A DNA stretch of 64,000 nucleotides from Burkholderia puraquae (GTDB taxonomy: Bacteria > Pseudomonadota > Gammaproteobacteria > Burkholderiales > Burkholderiaceae). The notes under the pieces were generated by a model, which had not been told where the DNA came from, did no database searches, and saw nothing but the letters and a program-made list of their open reading frames with translations. The translations under genes and the position numbers were made by a program. Positions 16,270 through 25,219 of the stretch are shown in pieces (the first letter of the stretch is position 1; every line of letters starts with the position of its first letter). The DNA lies in the NCBI RefSeq assembly GCF_002099195.1, contig NZ_NBYX01000001.1, positions 918,813-982,812 of the forward strand, read 5' to 3'.

Positions 16270-18093
16270 ATGTGCGGAATCGTCGGAGCAAGCGGCCTGA
16301 ACAATCAGGTGCCGCAACTGGTCAATGCACTGAGCCGGCTCGAATATCGCGGCTACGATTCGTGCGGCATCGCCGTACAGGACGACGGCCGGCTGCGCAG
16401 CGAACGCACGCTGCGGCGCGTGACCGACCTGCAGGCCCGCGTGCTGACGCTGGGCCTCGAAGCGCAGACCTGCATCGCGCATACGCGCTGGGCGACCCAC
16501 GGCGCGCCGTCGGAAACGAACGCGCATCCGATCATGTCCGGCGACACGATCGCGGTCGTGCACAACGGGATCATCGAGAACCACGACGCGCTGCGCGCGG
16601 AGCTGCGGGAGCGCGGCTATACGTTTCGCGGCCAGACCGACACCGAGGTGATCGCGCACCTGATCCACAGCCTGTATCGCGACGACCTGTTCGACGCGGT
16701 CGTGCGCGCCGTCAAGCGGCTGCACGGCGCGTACGCGATCGCGGTGCTGAGCGCGAGAGAGCCGCAGCGCCTCGTCGCCGCGCGCGCCGGCTCGCCGCTC
16801 GTGATCGGCATCGGCGCCGAGCAGAACTACCTCGCGTCGGACTGCGCGGCGCTCGGCGACCTGACCGACCGCTTCGTCTACCTGGAAGACGGCGACGTCG
16901 CGCTGATCACGCCGGACCGCATTGCCGTGGTCGACTCGGGCGGGCACGCTGCCCAGCGCCCGCTGTGCCAGGTGAAGGCACGCGAAGGCGACGCCGCGCT
17001 CGGCCCGTACCAGCACTTCATGCAGAAGGAGATCTTCGAGCAGCCGAAGGCGATCGACAGCACGCTCGACGGCATCGACACGATCTCGCCGGCGCTGTTC
17101 GACGCGACCGACGCCACGCGCGCGCGGCTGGCGAGAGTGAGGAGCGTGCTGCTGCTCGGTTGCGGCACCAGCTACTACGCCGGGCTGACCGCGAAGTACT
17201 GGCTGGAGGCCATCGCGGGCGTGCCCGCCCAGGTCGAGATCGCCAGCGAATTCCGCTACCGCGATACGGTGGCCGATCCGCGCACGCTCGTCGTCGGCAT
17301 TTCGCAATCGGGCGAAACGGCCGACACGATCGGTGCAATCGAGCGGGCGCGTGACATGGGCCAGGAACTGTCGATGGCGATCTGCAACGTGGCGACCAGC
17401 ACGATCGCGCGCAACGCGCCGCTGCGGTTCCTGACGCGGGCCGGTATCGAGCTCGGCGTCGCGTCGACCAAGGCATTCACGACGCAGCTCGTCGCGCTGT
17501 TCGTGCTGACGCTGACGCTCGCGCAGCTGCGCGGCCGGCTCGACGCGGCGCAGGTCGCGCTGCACCTGAAGCAGTTGCGTGCGCTGCCCGAGCGCATCGG
17601 CCACGCGCTCGCGCTCGAAACGCAGATCATGGGCTGGGCCGCGAAATTCGCGCGCACCGAGAACGCGCTGTTCCTCGGGCGCGGCATTCATTTCCCGATC
17701 GCGATGGAAGGCGCACTGAAGCTCAAGGAGGTGTCGTACATCCACGCGGAAGGCTATGCGGCCGGCGAACTGAAGCACGGCCCGCTCGCGCTCGTCACGA
17801 GCGCGATGCCGGTCGTCACGATCGCGCCGGACGACCGCCTGTTCCAGAAGCTGAAATCCAACATGGCCGAGGTACGCGCGCGCGGCGGGCGGCTCTACGT
17901 GCTGGCCGGCGATCAGCTCGGGATCGACGCCGACCGCGACACGCACCTGATCCGCGTACGCGAATCGGGCGACCTGCTGTCGCCGATCGTCAACGTGATC
18001 CCGCTGCAGCTGCTCGCGTATCACGTCGGCTGCGCGCGCGGCGCCGATGTCGACAAGCCGCGCAACCTCGCGAAATCGGTGACCGTCGAATGA
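16270..18093 (+). CDS. glmS: GlmS: glutamine-fructose-6-phosphate aminotransferase (isomerizing)
   Basis: 607 residues, the normal GlmS length, with GAGGTGA before the ATG. Processing of Met1 exposes the N-terminal nucleophile Cys2 (MCGIVGA) of the class II glutaminase domain (about 2-220; [26 protein letters not shown]). Two SIS isomerase domains follow ([46 protein letters not shown]), and the C-terminus AKSVTVE forms the sugar-phosphate site. It makes glucosamine-6-phosphate, the first committed precursor of UDP-GlcNAc, which is exactly the substrate of PgaC. Its position 118 bp after pgaD suggests a second glmS devoted to PNAG supply. The next gene overlaps its stop. Confidence 0.95.
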   Translation: MCGIVGASGLNNQVPQLVNALSRLEYRGYDSCGIAVQDDGRLRSERTLRRVTDLQARVLTLGLEAQTCIAHTRWATHGAPSETNAHPIMSGDTIAVVHNGIIENHDALRAELRERGYTFRGQTDTEVIAHLIHSLYRDDLFDAVVRAVKRLHGAYAIAVLSAREPQRLVAARAGSPLVIGIGAEQNYLASDCAALGDLTDRFVYLEDGDVALITPDRIAVVDSGGHAAQRPLCQVKAREGDAALGPYQHFMQKEIFEQPKAIDSTLDGIDTISPALFDATDATRARLARVRSVLLLGCGTSYYAGLTAKYWLEAIAGVPAQVEIASEFRYRDTVADPRTLVVGISQSGETADTIGAIERARDMGQELSMAICNVATSTIARNAPLRFLTRAGIELGVASTKAFTTQLVALFVLTLTLAQLRGRLDAAQVALHLKQLRALPERIGHALALETQIMGWAAKFARTENALFLGRGIHFPIAMEGALKLKEVSYIHAEGYAAGELKHGPLALVTSAMPVVTIAPDDRLFQKLKSNMAEVRARGGRLYVLAGDQLGIDADRDTHLIRVRESGDLLSPIVNVIPLQLLAYHVGCARGADVDKPRNLAKSVTVE

Positions 18094-19358
18094 TGCGACG
18101 AGCGCGCCCGGCGCAGGCGGTCGCGCAGTGCGTCGCGACCGCGCTGTGCGGCGCATGCGGCATCGTCGCGGCGCCGCCGCCGGCCTGCTCCGCCACGCCG
18201 GCCGTGCACACGGTGACCGTGCAGGACGCCCCGTCACCCCACCCTGCCACCGATCCACGCAGCTTCATGCACGGCATCGGCGTGGCCGACGGCGGCGACG
18301 GCAAGCGCTGGGTGTTCTTCAGCAGCTCGGGCATCGTGCCGCGCGGCGCGCTGCGCAACGGCAACTGGCCGCACGACGTATACGTCGGCGAATGGCTGCC
18401 CGGCAAGCCGCACCTGCTGCACGTCCATCCGTTCATCAGCCGTCCCGAGGCGCAGGAGCCGGTGTCGATCGCACAGAACGCGCGCGGCGACATCTTCGTC
18501 ACGTTCGAGGACGGCTGGAACGCGCCGCAGGAAGTCAGCCAGCGCTACGGCGTCTACCGCCGCGACCTGAAGCCGATCAAGCCCTACCCGAACGACGTCG
18601 AATCGGGCGGCCACTCGGGGCATGTCGCCACGGCGGCCGACCGCTTCGTCGTGTTCTACTCCGCCGACTGGATCGACGGCGGCGGCGTCGACAACCTCGG
18701 CACCGGCAACGGCGTCTACGTGAAAACCTACGACGCCGCCGGGCGCGTGCTGAACCAGATCGCGGTTGCACCGCACCGCCGCGAGTGGTGGCCCGTCGTC
18801 GCGGGCTCGCCGCATGCCGCGCTGCTCGTGTGGCAGAAATTCATCGAAGGCAGCACGGACGCGACGCTCGAATACGCGATGTTCGACCCGGTCACCGCGA
18901 AGCTGGACAAGCTGGGGACGCTGAACGATGCGATCCGGTACTACGTGTATGCGTCGGCTTACGTACCGGAGATCGACCGCTTCATCGTCGTCACGACGAC
19001 GGCGGACGATCGCGGCGTCGCGATGCTGATCGCGCCGGATGGCCGCCGCACGGCGACGCTCGACTGCCTCCCGGCATCGGTGCGCGAATCCGGCATCGGC
19101 GTGTCCGGCACGCATGCGTATGTGCCGATCCGCGACGGGCGGCTGCTGACGCTGGCGCTCGGGCCGGCGAACATCGCGGTAAGCGGCGTGCAGCGTGCGT
19201 CGATTCCGTGGGGCACGACGGGCATCGCCGGCTTCCCGGCGCGCGGCACCGCGATGCATTTCGTGTCGCTGACGCCGTCGGGCGCGCGCGAAGCCGATTT
19301 CGAACCGGAGCATGAAGCGCCGTTGCCGAAAAGCGAAGCGACCTGTTCGAGTCATTGA
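18090..19358 (+). CDS. Secreted beta-propeller-like protein coupled to glmS
   Basis: 422 residues; its ATG overlaps the glmS stop (ATGA), with a second ATG one codon on. The N-terminus is a signal peptide (roughly 1-35, Cys-rich, ending ACSATPA). The rest shows regularly spaced short beta motifs typical of a sialidase/WD-like propeller: [110 protein letters not shown]. No catalytic signature is evident (no clear RIP motif or Asp-box series). Tight coupling to glmS at the end of the pga locus suggests a periplasmic or secreted role with the polysaccharide. Function not known. Confidence 0.8.
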   Translation: MMRRARPAQAVAQCVATALCGACGIVAAPPPACSATPAVHTVTVQDAPSPHPATDPRSFMHGIGVADGGDGKRWVFFSSSGIVPRGALRNGNWPHDVYVGEWLPGKPHLLHVHPFISRPEAQEPVSIAQNARGDIFVTFEDGWNAPQEVSQRYGVYRRDLKPIKPYPNDVESGGHSGHVATAADRFVVFYSADWIDGGGVDNLGTGNGVYVKTYDAAGRVLNQIAVAPHRREWWPVVAGSPHAALLVWQKFIEGSTDATLEYAMFDPVTAKLDKLGTLNDAIRYYVYASAYVPEIDRFIVVTTTADDRGVAMLIAPDGRRTATLDCLPASVRESGIGVSGTHAYVPIRDGRLLTLALGPANIAVSGVQRASIPWGTTGIAGFPARGTAMHFVSLTPSGAREADFEPEHEAPLPKSEATCSSH

Positions 19359-19635
19359 CGGCGGCCCGGTAACGAGCATGCCGTGAGCGCGGGGGCCCGT
19401 GCGCTCGCCCCGGCCCGTCCGCCCCGCCGTGCCCGGGTCGCGCCGCGCAACACCACCTCCGTCTTGCCCCCGATCGCCAGGCACGCAGCGGCCAAGCCGG
19501 CCGACCATGGCCGCCCCCTTCCCTGCGCCGCAGTCGCCAGCGCCGCGCGTACCGGATAGACTGTCGCCCGATTCTTTCCATCGGCCGCGGCGAGCTCCGC
19601 CTGTCGCCGCCGAAACGCCCCTTCCCGGAGAACGA

Positions 19636-20472
19636 ATGCTGACGCGCCGGTGGTTTTCGCTTTTGCTGCTGACGGTTTGCCTGATCGGACAACGCGCGTC
19701 GGCCCAGTCCGCGCTTGAACTCGAGACCGACGGCACGGCCCGCGCCCTCACCCGGCAAACGCTGCTCGCGCGCCCCGATGCCGCCGACATCCACGTGCCG
19801 CGCGACATCGCATACGGCCGGCCGATGACGTTCCGCGCGGTGCCGTTCGCCGCGCTGCTCGGCGACACACCGCTGCCGGCCGACGGCGTGCTCGAAACCC
19901 GCGCAGCCGACGGCTTCGCCGCGCAACTGCCGCTGGATCTCGTGCGCCGCCGCACGCCGGCCGGCGCCATCCCGTGGCTCGCGATCGAGGATCCGGCGCA
20001 TCCATGGCCGAAGCTGCCCGGCAAGCAGGTCAGCGCCGGGCCGTTCTATCTGGTCTGGCTCGGGCCGGATGCGTCGTCGGTGCGCGGCGAGCAGTGGCCA
20101 TACCAGATCGTGCGCGTCACGATCGAATCGTCGCCGCTCGCGCGCTGGCCGTCGCTTGCCGTCGATGCCTCGCTGCCCGCGGACGCTCCGGCCCGCGCAG
20201 GCCAGCACCTGTTCGTCACGCAATGCCTCGCATGCCACCGCCTCGACGGCGCGGGCAGCAGCCATGCCGGCCCCGACCTGAACACCCCGATGAATCCTGT
20301 CGACTACTTCCAGCCTGCCGCACTGCGCCGCTATATCCGCAACCCGGCGTCGGTACGCGACTGGCCGGGCCGCAGCATGCCGGCGTTCCCGCCCGATCAG
20401 CTGAGCGACCGCGAACTCGACCAGATCGTCGCGTATCTCGCGTACAGGGCGCGGCGCAAGGCCGCTCAGTAG
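19636..20472 (+). CDS. Secreted c-type cytochrome fused to a sulfite-oxidase-like N-terminal domain
   Basis: 278 residues; CCGGAG (19625-19630) precedes the ATG, and a signal peptide (MLTRRWFSLLLLTVCLIGQRASAQ) follows. The N-terminal half (about 26-165; FRAVPFAALLGDTP, WLAIEDPAHPWPKL, FYLVWLGPDAS, EQWPYQIVRVTI) looks like the beta-rich domain of molybdopterin oxidoreductase-like proteins, but I see no cofactor Cys. The C-terminal part is a class I cytochrome c: haem motif C197-L-A-C-H201 and a likely Met ligand in GRSMPAFP. It probably carries electrons in the periplasm for an unidentified donor. It lies 277 bp after the pga locus and 29 bp before a GNAT gene. Confidence 0.85.
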   Translation: MLTRRWFSLLLLTVCLIGQRASAQSALELETDGTARALTRQTLLARPDAADIHVPRDIAYGRPMTFRAVPFAALLGDTPLPADGVLETRAADGFAAQLPLDLVRRRTPAGAIPWLAIEDPAHPWPKLPGKQVSAGPFYLVWLGPDASSVRGEQWPYQIVRVTIESSPLARWPSLAVDASLPADAPARAGQHLFVTQCLACHRLDGAGSSHAGPDLNTPMNPVDYFQPAALRRYIRNPASVRDWPGRSMPAFPPDQLSDRELDQIVAYLAYRARRKAAQ

Positions 20473-20501
20473 CGCGCGGCTAGGCCATACAAGGAACGTT
20501 G

Positions 20502-20981
20502 ATGACGTCAGGCGATACGCTGTTCACCATCGCATCGATCGAGGCCGCGCAGACGCACCCGCTCCGGGCGGCGGTCCTGCTGAATGGCGATCTGAACGCG
20601 TGCGAACTGGCCGGCGACCATGCGCCGACGACTTTGCATGTCGGCGTACGCGACCCGTCGGGCATCGTCGCCGTTGCGTCGCTCTGCGAGGCGTTGCGTG
20701 AAGACGATCATGCGCAACCGGCGTGGCGGCTGCGCGGGATGGCCGTCCACCCTGCCGTTCGCGGCCTGGGCTTCGGGCGCGTGCTGGTGGAGGTCTGCGT
20801 GCGGCACGCGGAAGCACGCGGTGCCGCGCTCGTGTGGTGCACCGCACGCGAAACCGCGTACCGGTTCTATGAAAAACTCGGCTTCACTGCCGATGGTGCG
20901 ACGGTGACGATGCCGGGGCGCACCGATACAGCGTTCCATGTGATGCGGCGATACATCGATCGACATTCGCCGACGGCCTGA
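20502..20981 (+). CDS. GNAT-family N-acetyltransferase
   Basis: 159 residues. The ATG at 20502 has AAGGAA six bases upstream; a TTG one codon earlier is less likely. The GNAT core includes the acetyl-CoA pyrophosphate-binding loop in RGMAVHPAVRGLGFGRVLVE (Q/RxxGxG/A type), the following helix, and the terminal AYRFYEKLGFTADGATV strand-helix. The family transfers acetyl groups to amines; nothing indicates the substrate. It lies only 29 bp behind the cytochrome gene and may share its transcript. Confidence 0.85.
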   Translation: MTSGDTLFTIASIEAAQTHPLRAAVLLNGDLNACELAGDHAPTTLHVGVRDPSGIVAVASLCEALREDDHAQPAWRLRGMAVHPAVRGLGFGRVLVEVCVRHAEARGAALVWCTARETAYRFYEKLGFTADGATVTMPGRTDTAFHVMRRYIDRHSPTA

Positions 20982-21068
20982 CACCGATCGCACGCTGGCG
21001 GCGTCAGAAGGAAACCGGCGCGGCCCGGCGCACGCCCTCCCGCCGGACCGCCGCCGTCACACTCGGGC

Positions 21069-22340
21069 TCAGGCTTCCTGCGCGCTCTGCAGCACCGCAC
21101 GCAACAGCACGTCGGCGCCCGCCGCCGCCCATTCGGGCGTAATCGCTTCGGCCTCGTTGTGGCTCAGCCCGTCGACGCACGGCACGAAGATCATCCCCGT
21201 CGGCGCGACACGCGCGACATAGCACGCGTCATGACCTGCACCGGACACGATATCCATGTGCGACAGCCCGAGCGCCCGGGCCGCGTCACGCACCGTGTCG
21301 ATACAGCGCGGCGCGAACGGGATCGGCGCATACGTGAAGATCTGCTCGATCTGCGCGCCGAGGCCCGTTTCGTCGGCCACGCGCGCGAGCTCCGCACGCA
21401 GCGCCGCGTCCAGCGCGTCGAGCACCGCATCGTCGGGGTGCCGAAACTCGACCGTGAAGAAGCAGCCGCCCGGCACCGTGTTGCGCGAGTTCGGCCGCGC
21501 CTCGATCATTCCGACCGTCGCACGCCCGTACGGCGCATAACGGCGGCCGAGCACTTCGACGAACGAGATCATCCGCGCGGCGCCGACCAGCGCATCGCGG
21601 CGGAATTCCATCGGCGTCGTGCCCGCGTGCGCATCGACACCGGTGAGCGTCACCTCGTACCAGCGCTGTCCCTGCCCGGCCGTCACGACGCCGATCGTCT
21701 TGCCGGCCCGCTCAAGAATCGCGCCTTGCTCGATATGCAACTCGTATGCCGCGTGCACCGGATAGCCGCCGACGGGCTCTGCGCCCGCATAACCGATCCG
21801 CGCCAGTTCCTCGCCGATCGTCCTGCCCGCGCCGTCGGTGCGCGACAGCCCGTATTCGAGCGTATAGACGCCCGAGAACACGCCGGCCGACACCATCGCC
21901 GGCGCGAACCGCGAGCCTTCCTCGTTGGTCCAGATCACGACATCGATCGGGCGCTCGGTCTCGATGCCCGCATCGTTCAGCGCGCGCACGACCTCGAGCC
22001 CGCCGAGCACGCCGTAGATGCCGTCGTAGCGGCCGCCCGTCGGTTGCGAATCGGCGTGCGAGCCCGTCATGACCGGCGCGGCGTCGGGGTTGCGGCCCGC
22101 GCGGCGCGCGAACAAGTTGCCCATCTGGTCCACGCGCACCGTGCAGCCGGCGTCTTGTGCCCATTGCACGAACAGGTCGCGCGACTCGCGATCGAGATCG
22201 GTCAGCGCGAGGCGGCAGACGCCGCCCTTCGGCGTCGCGCCGATCTGCGCCATCCGGTCGAGCGACGCCCACAGACGGTCACTGTCGACGCGCGGCGCGC
22301 TCACGCTGTCCGCGTTGGCATTCGCGTTGTGGTCACGCAT
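21069..22340 (-). CDS. M20-type Zn hydrolase, N-carbamoyl-L-amino acid hydrolase family
   Basis: 423 residues from MRDHNANANADSVSAPRVDS at 22340, chosen because GGAG lies 7-10 bases upstream. Metal-ligand and substrate motifs of the HyuC / allantoate amidohydrolase group are all present: GSHADSQPTGGRYDGIYGVL, IWTNEEGSRFAPAM, AAYELHIEQGAILE, GVDAHAGTTPMEFRRDAL, RPNSRNTVPG and the C-terminal SGAGHDACYVARVAPTGMIFV. Such enzymes cleave N-carbamoyl amino acids to the L-amino acid, CO2 and ammonia. It overlaps by 8 bp a protein of the 2-aminothiazoline-4-carboxylate hydrolase family, whose product is N-carbamoyl-L-cysteine. N-carbamoyl-L-cysteine hydrolase (AtcC-like) is therefore a reasonable inference. 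Confidence 0.85.
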   Translation of the reverse strand: MRDHNANANADSVSAPRVDSDRLWASLDRMAQIGATPKGGVCRLALTDLDRESRDLFVQWAQDAGCTVRVDQMGNLFARRAGRNPDAAPVMTGSHADSQPTGGRYDGIYGVLGGLEVVRALNDAGIETERPIDVVIWTNEEGSRFAPAMVSAGVFSGVYTLEYGLSRTDGAGRTIGEELARIGYAGAEPVGGYPVHAAYELHIEQGAILERAGKTIGVVTAGQGQRWYEVTLTGVDAHAGTTPMEFRRDALVGAARMISFVEVLGRRYAPYGRATVGMIEARPNSRNTVPGGCFFTVEFRHPDDAVLDALDAALRAELARVADETGLGAQIEQIFTYAPIPFAPRCIDTVRDAARALGLSHMDIVSGAGHDACYVARVAPTGMIFVPCVDGLSHNEAEAITPEWAAAGADVLLRAVLQSAQEA

Positions 22341-22857
22341 CGCCGTTCTCCGGCGCGGCTTGCAGTGCGTAGCGGAAATCGCAGCGCTTGCCGCCCTGCA
22401 TGATCGTGCTTGTGCGCGTGAGCGCGATGTCCGGCGCATAGCCCTGGATGAAAAAGCTGTCGCGCGCGCAGCTCAGCAGGTGCCCGATCTCGCCGAGTCC
22501 CATCGCGTGATACATCTCCGCGTAGCTGCAGCGATGTACGTCGTAGTCGTAGTGCGAGTCGTCCGCGCGCCGCACCTCGACGTCGAGCGCATCGTCCTTC
22601 TCCCACAGCACCTGCAGCGCGATGAACGACTTCACGCTCGTGCCGGCCGGCTCCTGCGCCGCGAACGTGCGGCCGGCGTCGACGGCCGCGCCGCGTACGG
22701 CTTCCGCGATCACGGCCTGCGCGCGCTCGGCGCCGAACTCGCGCTTCATGATCTCGTAGATCGGCTTGATGATTTCCGCTTCGATGCGGCGCCGCGCGAG
22801 GATCCCGAGGCGCGTGTCCTCGGGTGCGGCGGCGGATGTCTGGGTCGCTTCGGTCAT
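22333..22857 (-). CDS. L-2-amino-thiazoline-4-carboxylic acid hydrolase family protein
   Basis: 174 residues from MTEATQTSAAAPEDTRLGIL. Recognisable family features are the N-terminal helix ILARRRIEAEIIKPIYEIMKREFG and the C-terminal block MYHAMGLGEIGHLLSCARDSFFIQGY followed by TRTSTIMQGGKRCDFRY, with the two conserved Cys (SCARD and RCDF). In Pseudomonas this family opens the ring of 2-amino-thiazoline-4-carboxylate to give N-carbamoyl-L-cysteine; other members act on undetermined substrates. The stop overlaps the next gene (a carbamoyl-amino-acid hydrolase) by 8 bp, so the two steps are translationally coupled. A transport-binding protein gene precedes it by 17 bp. Confidence 0.72.
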   Translation of the reverse strand: MTEATQTSAAAPEDTRLGILARRRIEAEIIKPIYEIMKREFGAERAQAVIAEAVRGAAVDAGRTFAAQEPAGTSVKSFIALQVLWEKDDALDVEVRRADDSHYDYDVHRCSYAEMYHAMGLGEIGHLLSCARDSFFIQGYAPDIALTRTSTIMQGGKRCDFRYALQAAPENGDA

Positions 22858-22874
22858 GGGGATCGTCTCGATTT

Positions 22875-24056
22875 TTATCGCTGTTTCGTTGGCTGGGTTG
22901 CGGTGCGCGAACCGCCGAGCACGTCGACGACGGCCCACTTGCCGCCGCGCACCTGGTAGATCGTGAAGGCCGGATCCTTCAGGTTGCCTTCGCCGTCGAA
23001 CGCAATCCGCCCCGTCACGCCGGCCCGGTCGATCGCACGCACCGCCGCGACCAGCTTCGCCGGCTGCGTCGTGCCGGCCTTCTGCGCGGCCGCGATCAGC
23101 GTGGCAGCCGCGTCGTACGCGAACGGCGCATGCAGTTCGATCGGGGCGCGAAAGCGTGCCTGGTATTGCGTGTCGAATGCCTTGCCGCCCGGCATCCGGT
23201 CGAGCGGCCGGCCCGGTTCGAGCGCCGTCACGCCGTCGCCGTCCTTGCCCGCGAGCGACAGGAAAGTCTGGCTCACGAAGCCGCCCGCACCGAGCAGCGG
23301 CGCGTTCACGCCGAGCTGGCGCATCCGGCGCGCGATCGGCGCGGCCTGCGCATCGAGACCGCCGAAGAACACGAGATCCGCGCGCTTGCCCTTGATCGCG
23401 GTCAGCACGCCGCTGAAGTCGGTCGTCTTGTCGTTCACGTACTGGCGATCGACGATCGCGCCGCCGTTCGCCTGCACGCCCTTGATGAACTGGTCGGCGA
23501 GCCCCGCGCCGAACGACGTGCGATCGTCGATCACCGCGATGCGCTTCGCCTTCAAAGCCTTCACCGCATACGCGCCGGTGATATTGCCGCCCGCATCGTC
23601 GTGACCCATGATCCGGAAGGCCGTTGCATAGCCCTGCTGCGTGTATTGATGGCCGGTGGACGCCGGCGCGATCTGCGGAATGCCCGCATCGCGGTAGACG
23701 CGCGACGCCGGCACGCTGCAGCCCGTGTTCCAGTGGCCGACCACGCCGATCACGTGCTGGTCGACGAGTTGCTGCGCGACCGCGACAGCCGTGCGCGGAT
23801 CGGACTGGTCGTCGGCCGCGACGAGCTTGTAGACGACCGGCTTGCCGCCGATGGTCGGATGCTGCGCGTTCGCGTCGTCGATCGCGAGTTGCGCGCCGTT
23901 CTGCAGGTCCTTGCCGATCCGGGCGGACGGGCCCGTGAGCGGCGCGGCGAGACCGATCAGGATCGTCTGCGGCGCGGATTGCGAGAACGCGGGAACGGCG
24001 GCGACCAGGGCGGCCGCCGAGAAGGCAAGGCTGGCGGGAAGGAAAGCGATTTTCAT
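22875..24056 (-). CDS. Branched-chain-amino-acid-type ABC transporter substrate-binding protein
   Basis: 393 residues from MKIAFLPASLAFSAAALVAA, with a signal peptide cleaved after AFSQSA. The two-lobed LivK/Leu-Ile-Val-binding fold (type I periplasmic binding protein) is clear: ILIGLAAPLTGPSARIGKDLQNGAQLAID, VVGHWNTGCSVPASRVYRDAGIPQIAPASTG, KRIAVIDDRTSFGAGLAD, ADLVFFGGLDAQAAPIARRM. No permease or ATPase gene is adjacent, so it must use subunits encoded elsewhere. As first gene of the operon with the thiazoline- and carbamoyl-hydrolase genes it probably delivers their substrate. The promoter region faces a LysR gene. Confidence 0.9.
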   Translation of the reverse strand: MKIAFLPASLAFSAAALVAAVPAFSQSAPQTILIGLAAPLTGPSARIGKDLQNGAQLAIDDANAQHPTIGGKPVVYKLVAADDQSDPRTAVAVAQQLVDQHVIGVVGHWNTGCSVPASRVYRDAGIPQIAPASTGHQYTQQGYATAFRIMGHDDAGGNITGAYAVKALKAKRIAVIDDRTSFGAGLADQFIKGVQANGGAIVDRQYVNDKTTDFSGVLTAIKGKRADLVFFGGLDAQAAPIARRMRQLGVNAPLLGAGGFVSQTFLSLAGKDGDGVTALEPGRPLDRMPGGKAFDTQYQARFRAPIELHAPFAYDAAATLIAAAQKAGTTQPAKLVAAVRAIDRAGVTGRIAFDGEGNLKDPAFTIYQVRGGKWAVVDVLGGSRTATQPTKQR

Positions 24057-24084
24057 GTGCGGGGGATCGGTGAATCGGATCAAA

Positions 24085-24245
24085 ACATGAAAAATATTAA
24101 ATATTCAGCATCCAAACCCCAAATACCCAATTGTTGGATGCTTATGCCGTTCTCTGCACATTAACCTATCACCCTGTAAATGAAGGACATTTTCATGTTG
24201 TCGCTTACCCTGACTTTTCTATAAAATTCGACACATGAAAAATAT
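24085..24245. promoter_or_regulatory. Three copies of ACATGAAAA(A)T in the divergent LysR promoter region
   Basis: ACATGAAAAATAT occurs exactly at 24085-24097 and again at 24233-24245, where it spans the LysR start codon. Its inverse ATTTTCATGT lies at 24189-24198. The A+T-rich interval separates the leftward transport/hydrolase operon from the rightward LysR gene. The copies are candidates for the LysR binding sites, and the third would give autoregulation. Confidence 0.4.
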
Positions 24246-25131
24246 CGAACAATTACCGCACGATCCGCCGCTGCGCGCGGTGCGTGCGTTCGAAGCCTTC
24301 GCGCGCCTCGGGTCGGTCACCGCGGCGGCGGGCGAGCTCGACATCACGCCGTCGGCGGTCAGCCATCAGCTGCAGCTGCTCGAAGCGTTCATCCAGACGC
24401 CACTGACGGTGCGCGAGGGCCGGCTGCTGGCGCTCACCGACGAAGGCCGCGACTACTACCGCTCGATCAGCGCCGCGTTCTCGGTGCTGCGCAGCGCGAC
24501 GCGCTTCGTGCGCGACCGCTCGTCGCTGCGGCAGATCACCGTCAGCCTGATTCCGCTGCTCGGCATCGGCTGGTTCATTCCGCGGCTGCACGCATTCCTG
24601 GCCGCCAACACGGACGTCGACGTGACGGTGCTGTACGCGCATCACCGCAACTACCGCAGCGACGCGTCGGACCTGTCGATCCGCTTCGGCACCGGCGACT
24701 GGCCCGGCTACCGCTGCGAGCGGCTGCTGCCGGGCGCGATGGTGCCGATGTGCAGCCCGTCGTTCCTGAAGCGCCACGGGCCGTTTCGCACGCCGGCCGA
24801 TCTCGCGCGCGCGCCGCTCGTGCACGACGAGGATCGCAGCACGTGGGTCAACTGGCTGCAGGGCGCCGGCGTGCGGCATGTGTCGCATGCGGTGGGGCCG
24901 ATGTTCGAGGACGGCCAGCTCACGCTGAGCGCCGCGCGCGCGGATCTCGGCGCGGCCTTGCTGCGCGCGCCGCTGGTCGAGCGCGAGCTGGCGAATGGCG
25001 AGCTCGTGAAGCTGTTCGATCATGCGCTCGACGACGGGCGCGATTACTACCTGTGCACGCGCGAAGATGCGGACATGCCGGACGGGGCGCGGAGGCTGGC
25101 GGAGTGGCTGAGGAAGATGGCGGGGATTTGA
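24235..25131 (+). CDS. LysR-family regulator (GcvA-like), divergent from the thiazoline/carbamoyl hydrolase operon
   Basis: 298 residues from MKNIEQLPHDPPLRAVRAFE. The helix-turn-helix (ARLGSVTAAAGELDITPSAVSHQLQLLEAF) is followed by a LysR effector domain of normal length (IPLLGIGWFIPRLHAFLAAN, DLSIRFGTGDWPGYRCERLLPGAMVPMCSP), characteristic of the GcvA/AmpR subgroup. It is transcribed away from the solute-binding protein / ATC hydrolase / carbamoylase operon across a 178-bp A+T-rich gap, the classical arrangement for a LysR activator and its target. Confidence 0.9.
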   Translation: MKNIEQLPHDPPLRAVRAFEAFARLGSVTAAAGELDITPSAVSHQLQLLEAFIQTPLTVREGRLLALTDEGRDYYRSISAAFSVLRSATRFVRDRSSLRQITVSLIPLLGIGWFIPRLHAFLAANTDVDVTVLYAHHRNYRSDASDLSIRFGTGDWPGYRCERLLPGAMVPMCSPSFLKRHGPFRTPADLARAPLVHDEDRSTWVNWLQGAGVRHVSHAVGPMFEDGQLTLSAARADLGAALLRAPLVERELANGELVKLFDHALDDGRDYYLCTREDADMPDGARRLAEWLRKMAGI

Positions 25132-25184
25132 GCGGAGCGCCGTACCGATTCACTTGCTACTGTCTTGCAGACCGCTGCTCGGGT

Positions 25185-25208
25185 ATATATGATATGCATA
25201 TCATATAT
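25185..25208. promoter_or_regulatory. Perfect 24-bp palindrome, probable VapBC autoregulatory operator
   Basis: The half-site ATATATGATATG is followed immediately by its exact inverse, with no spacer. It ends 12 bases before the antitoxin start and abuts the ribosome-binding site (CGGAGG, 25209-25214), so a bound complex would block transcription or translation initiation. Toxin-antitoxin operons of this kind are usually repressed by the antitoxin or the complex at such dyads. Confidence 0.7.
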
Positions 25209-25219
25209 CGGAGGCTGTC

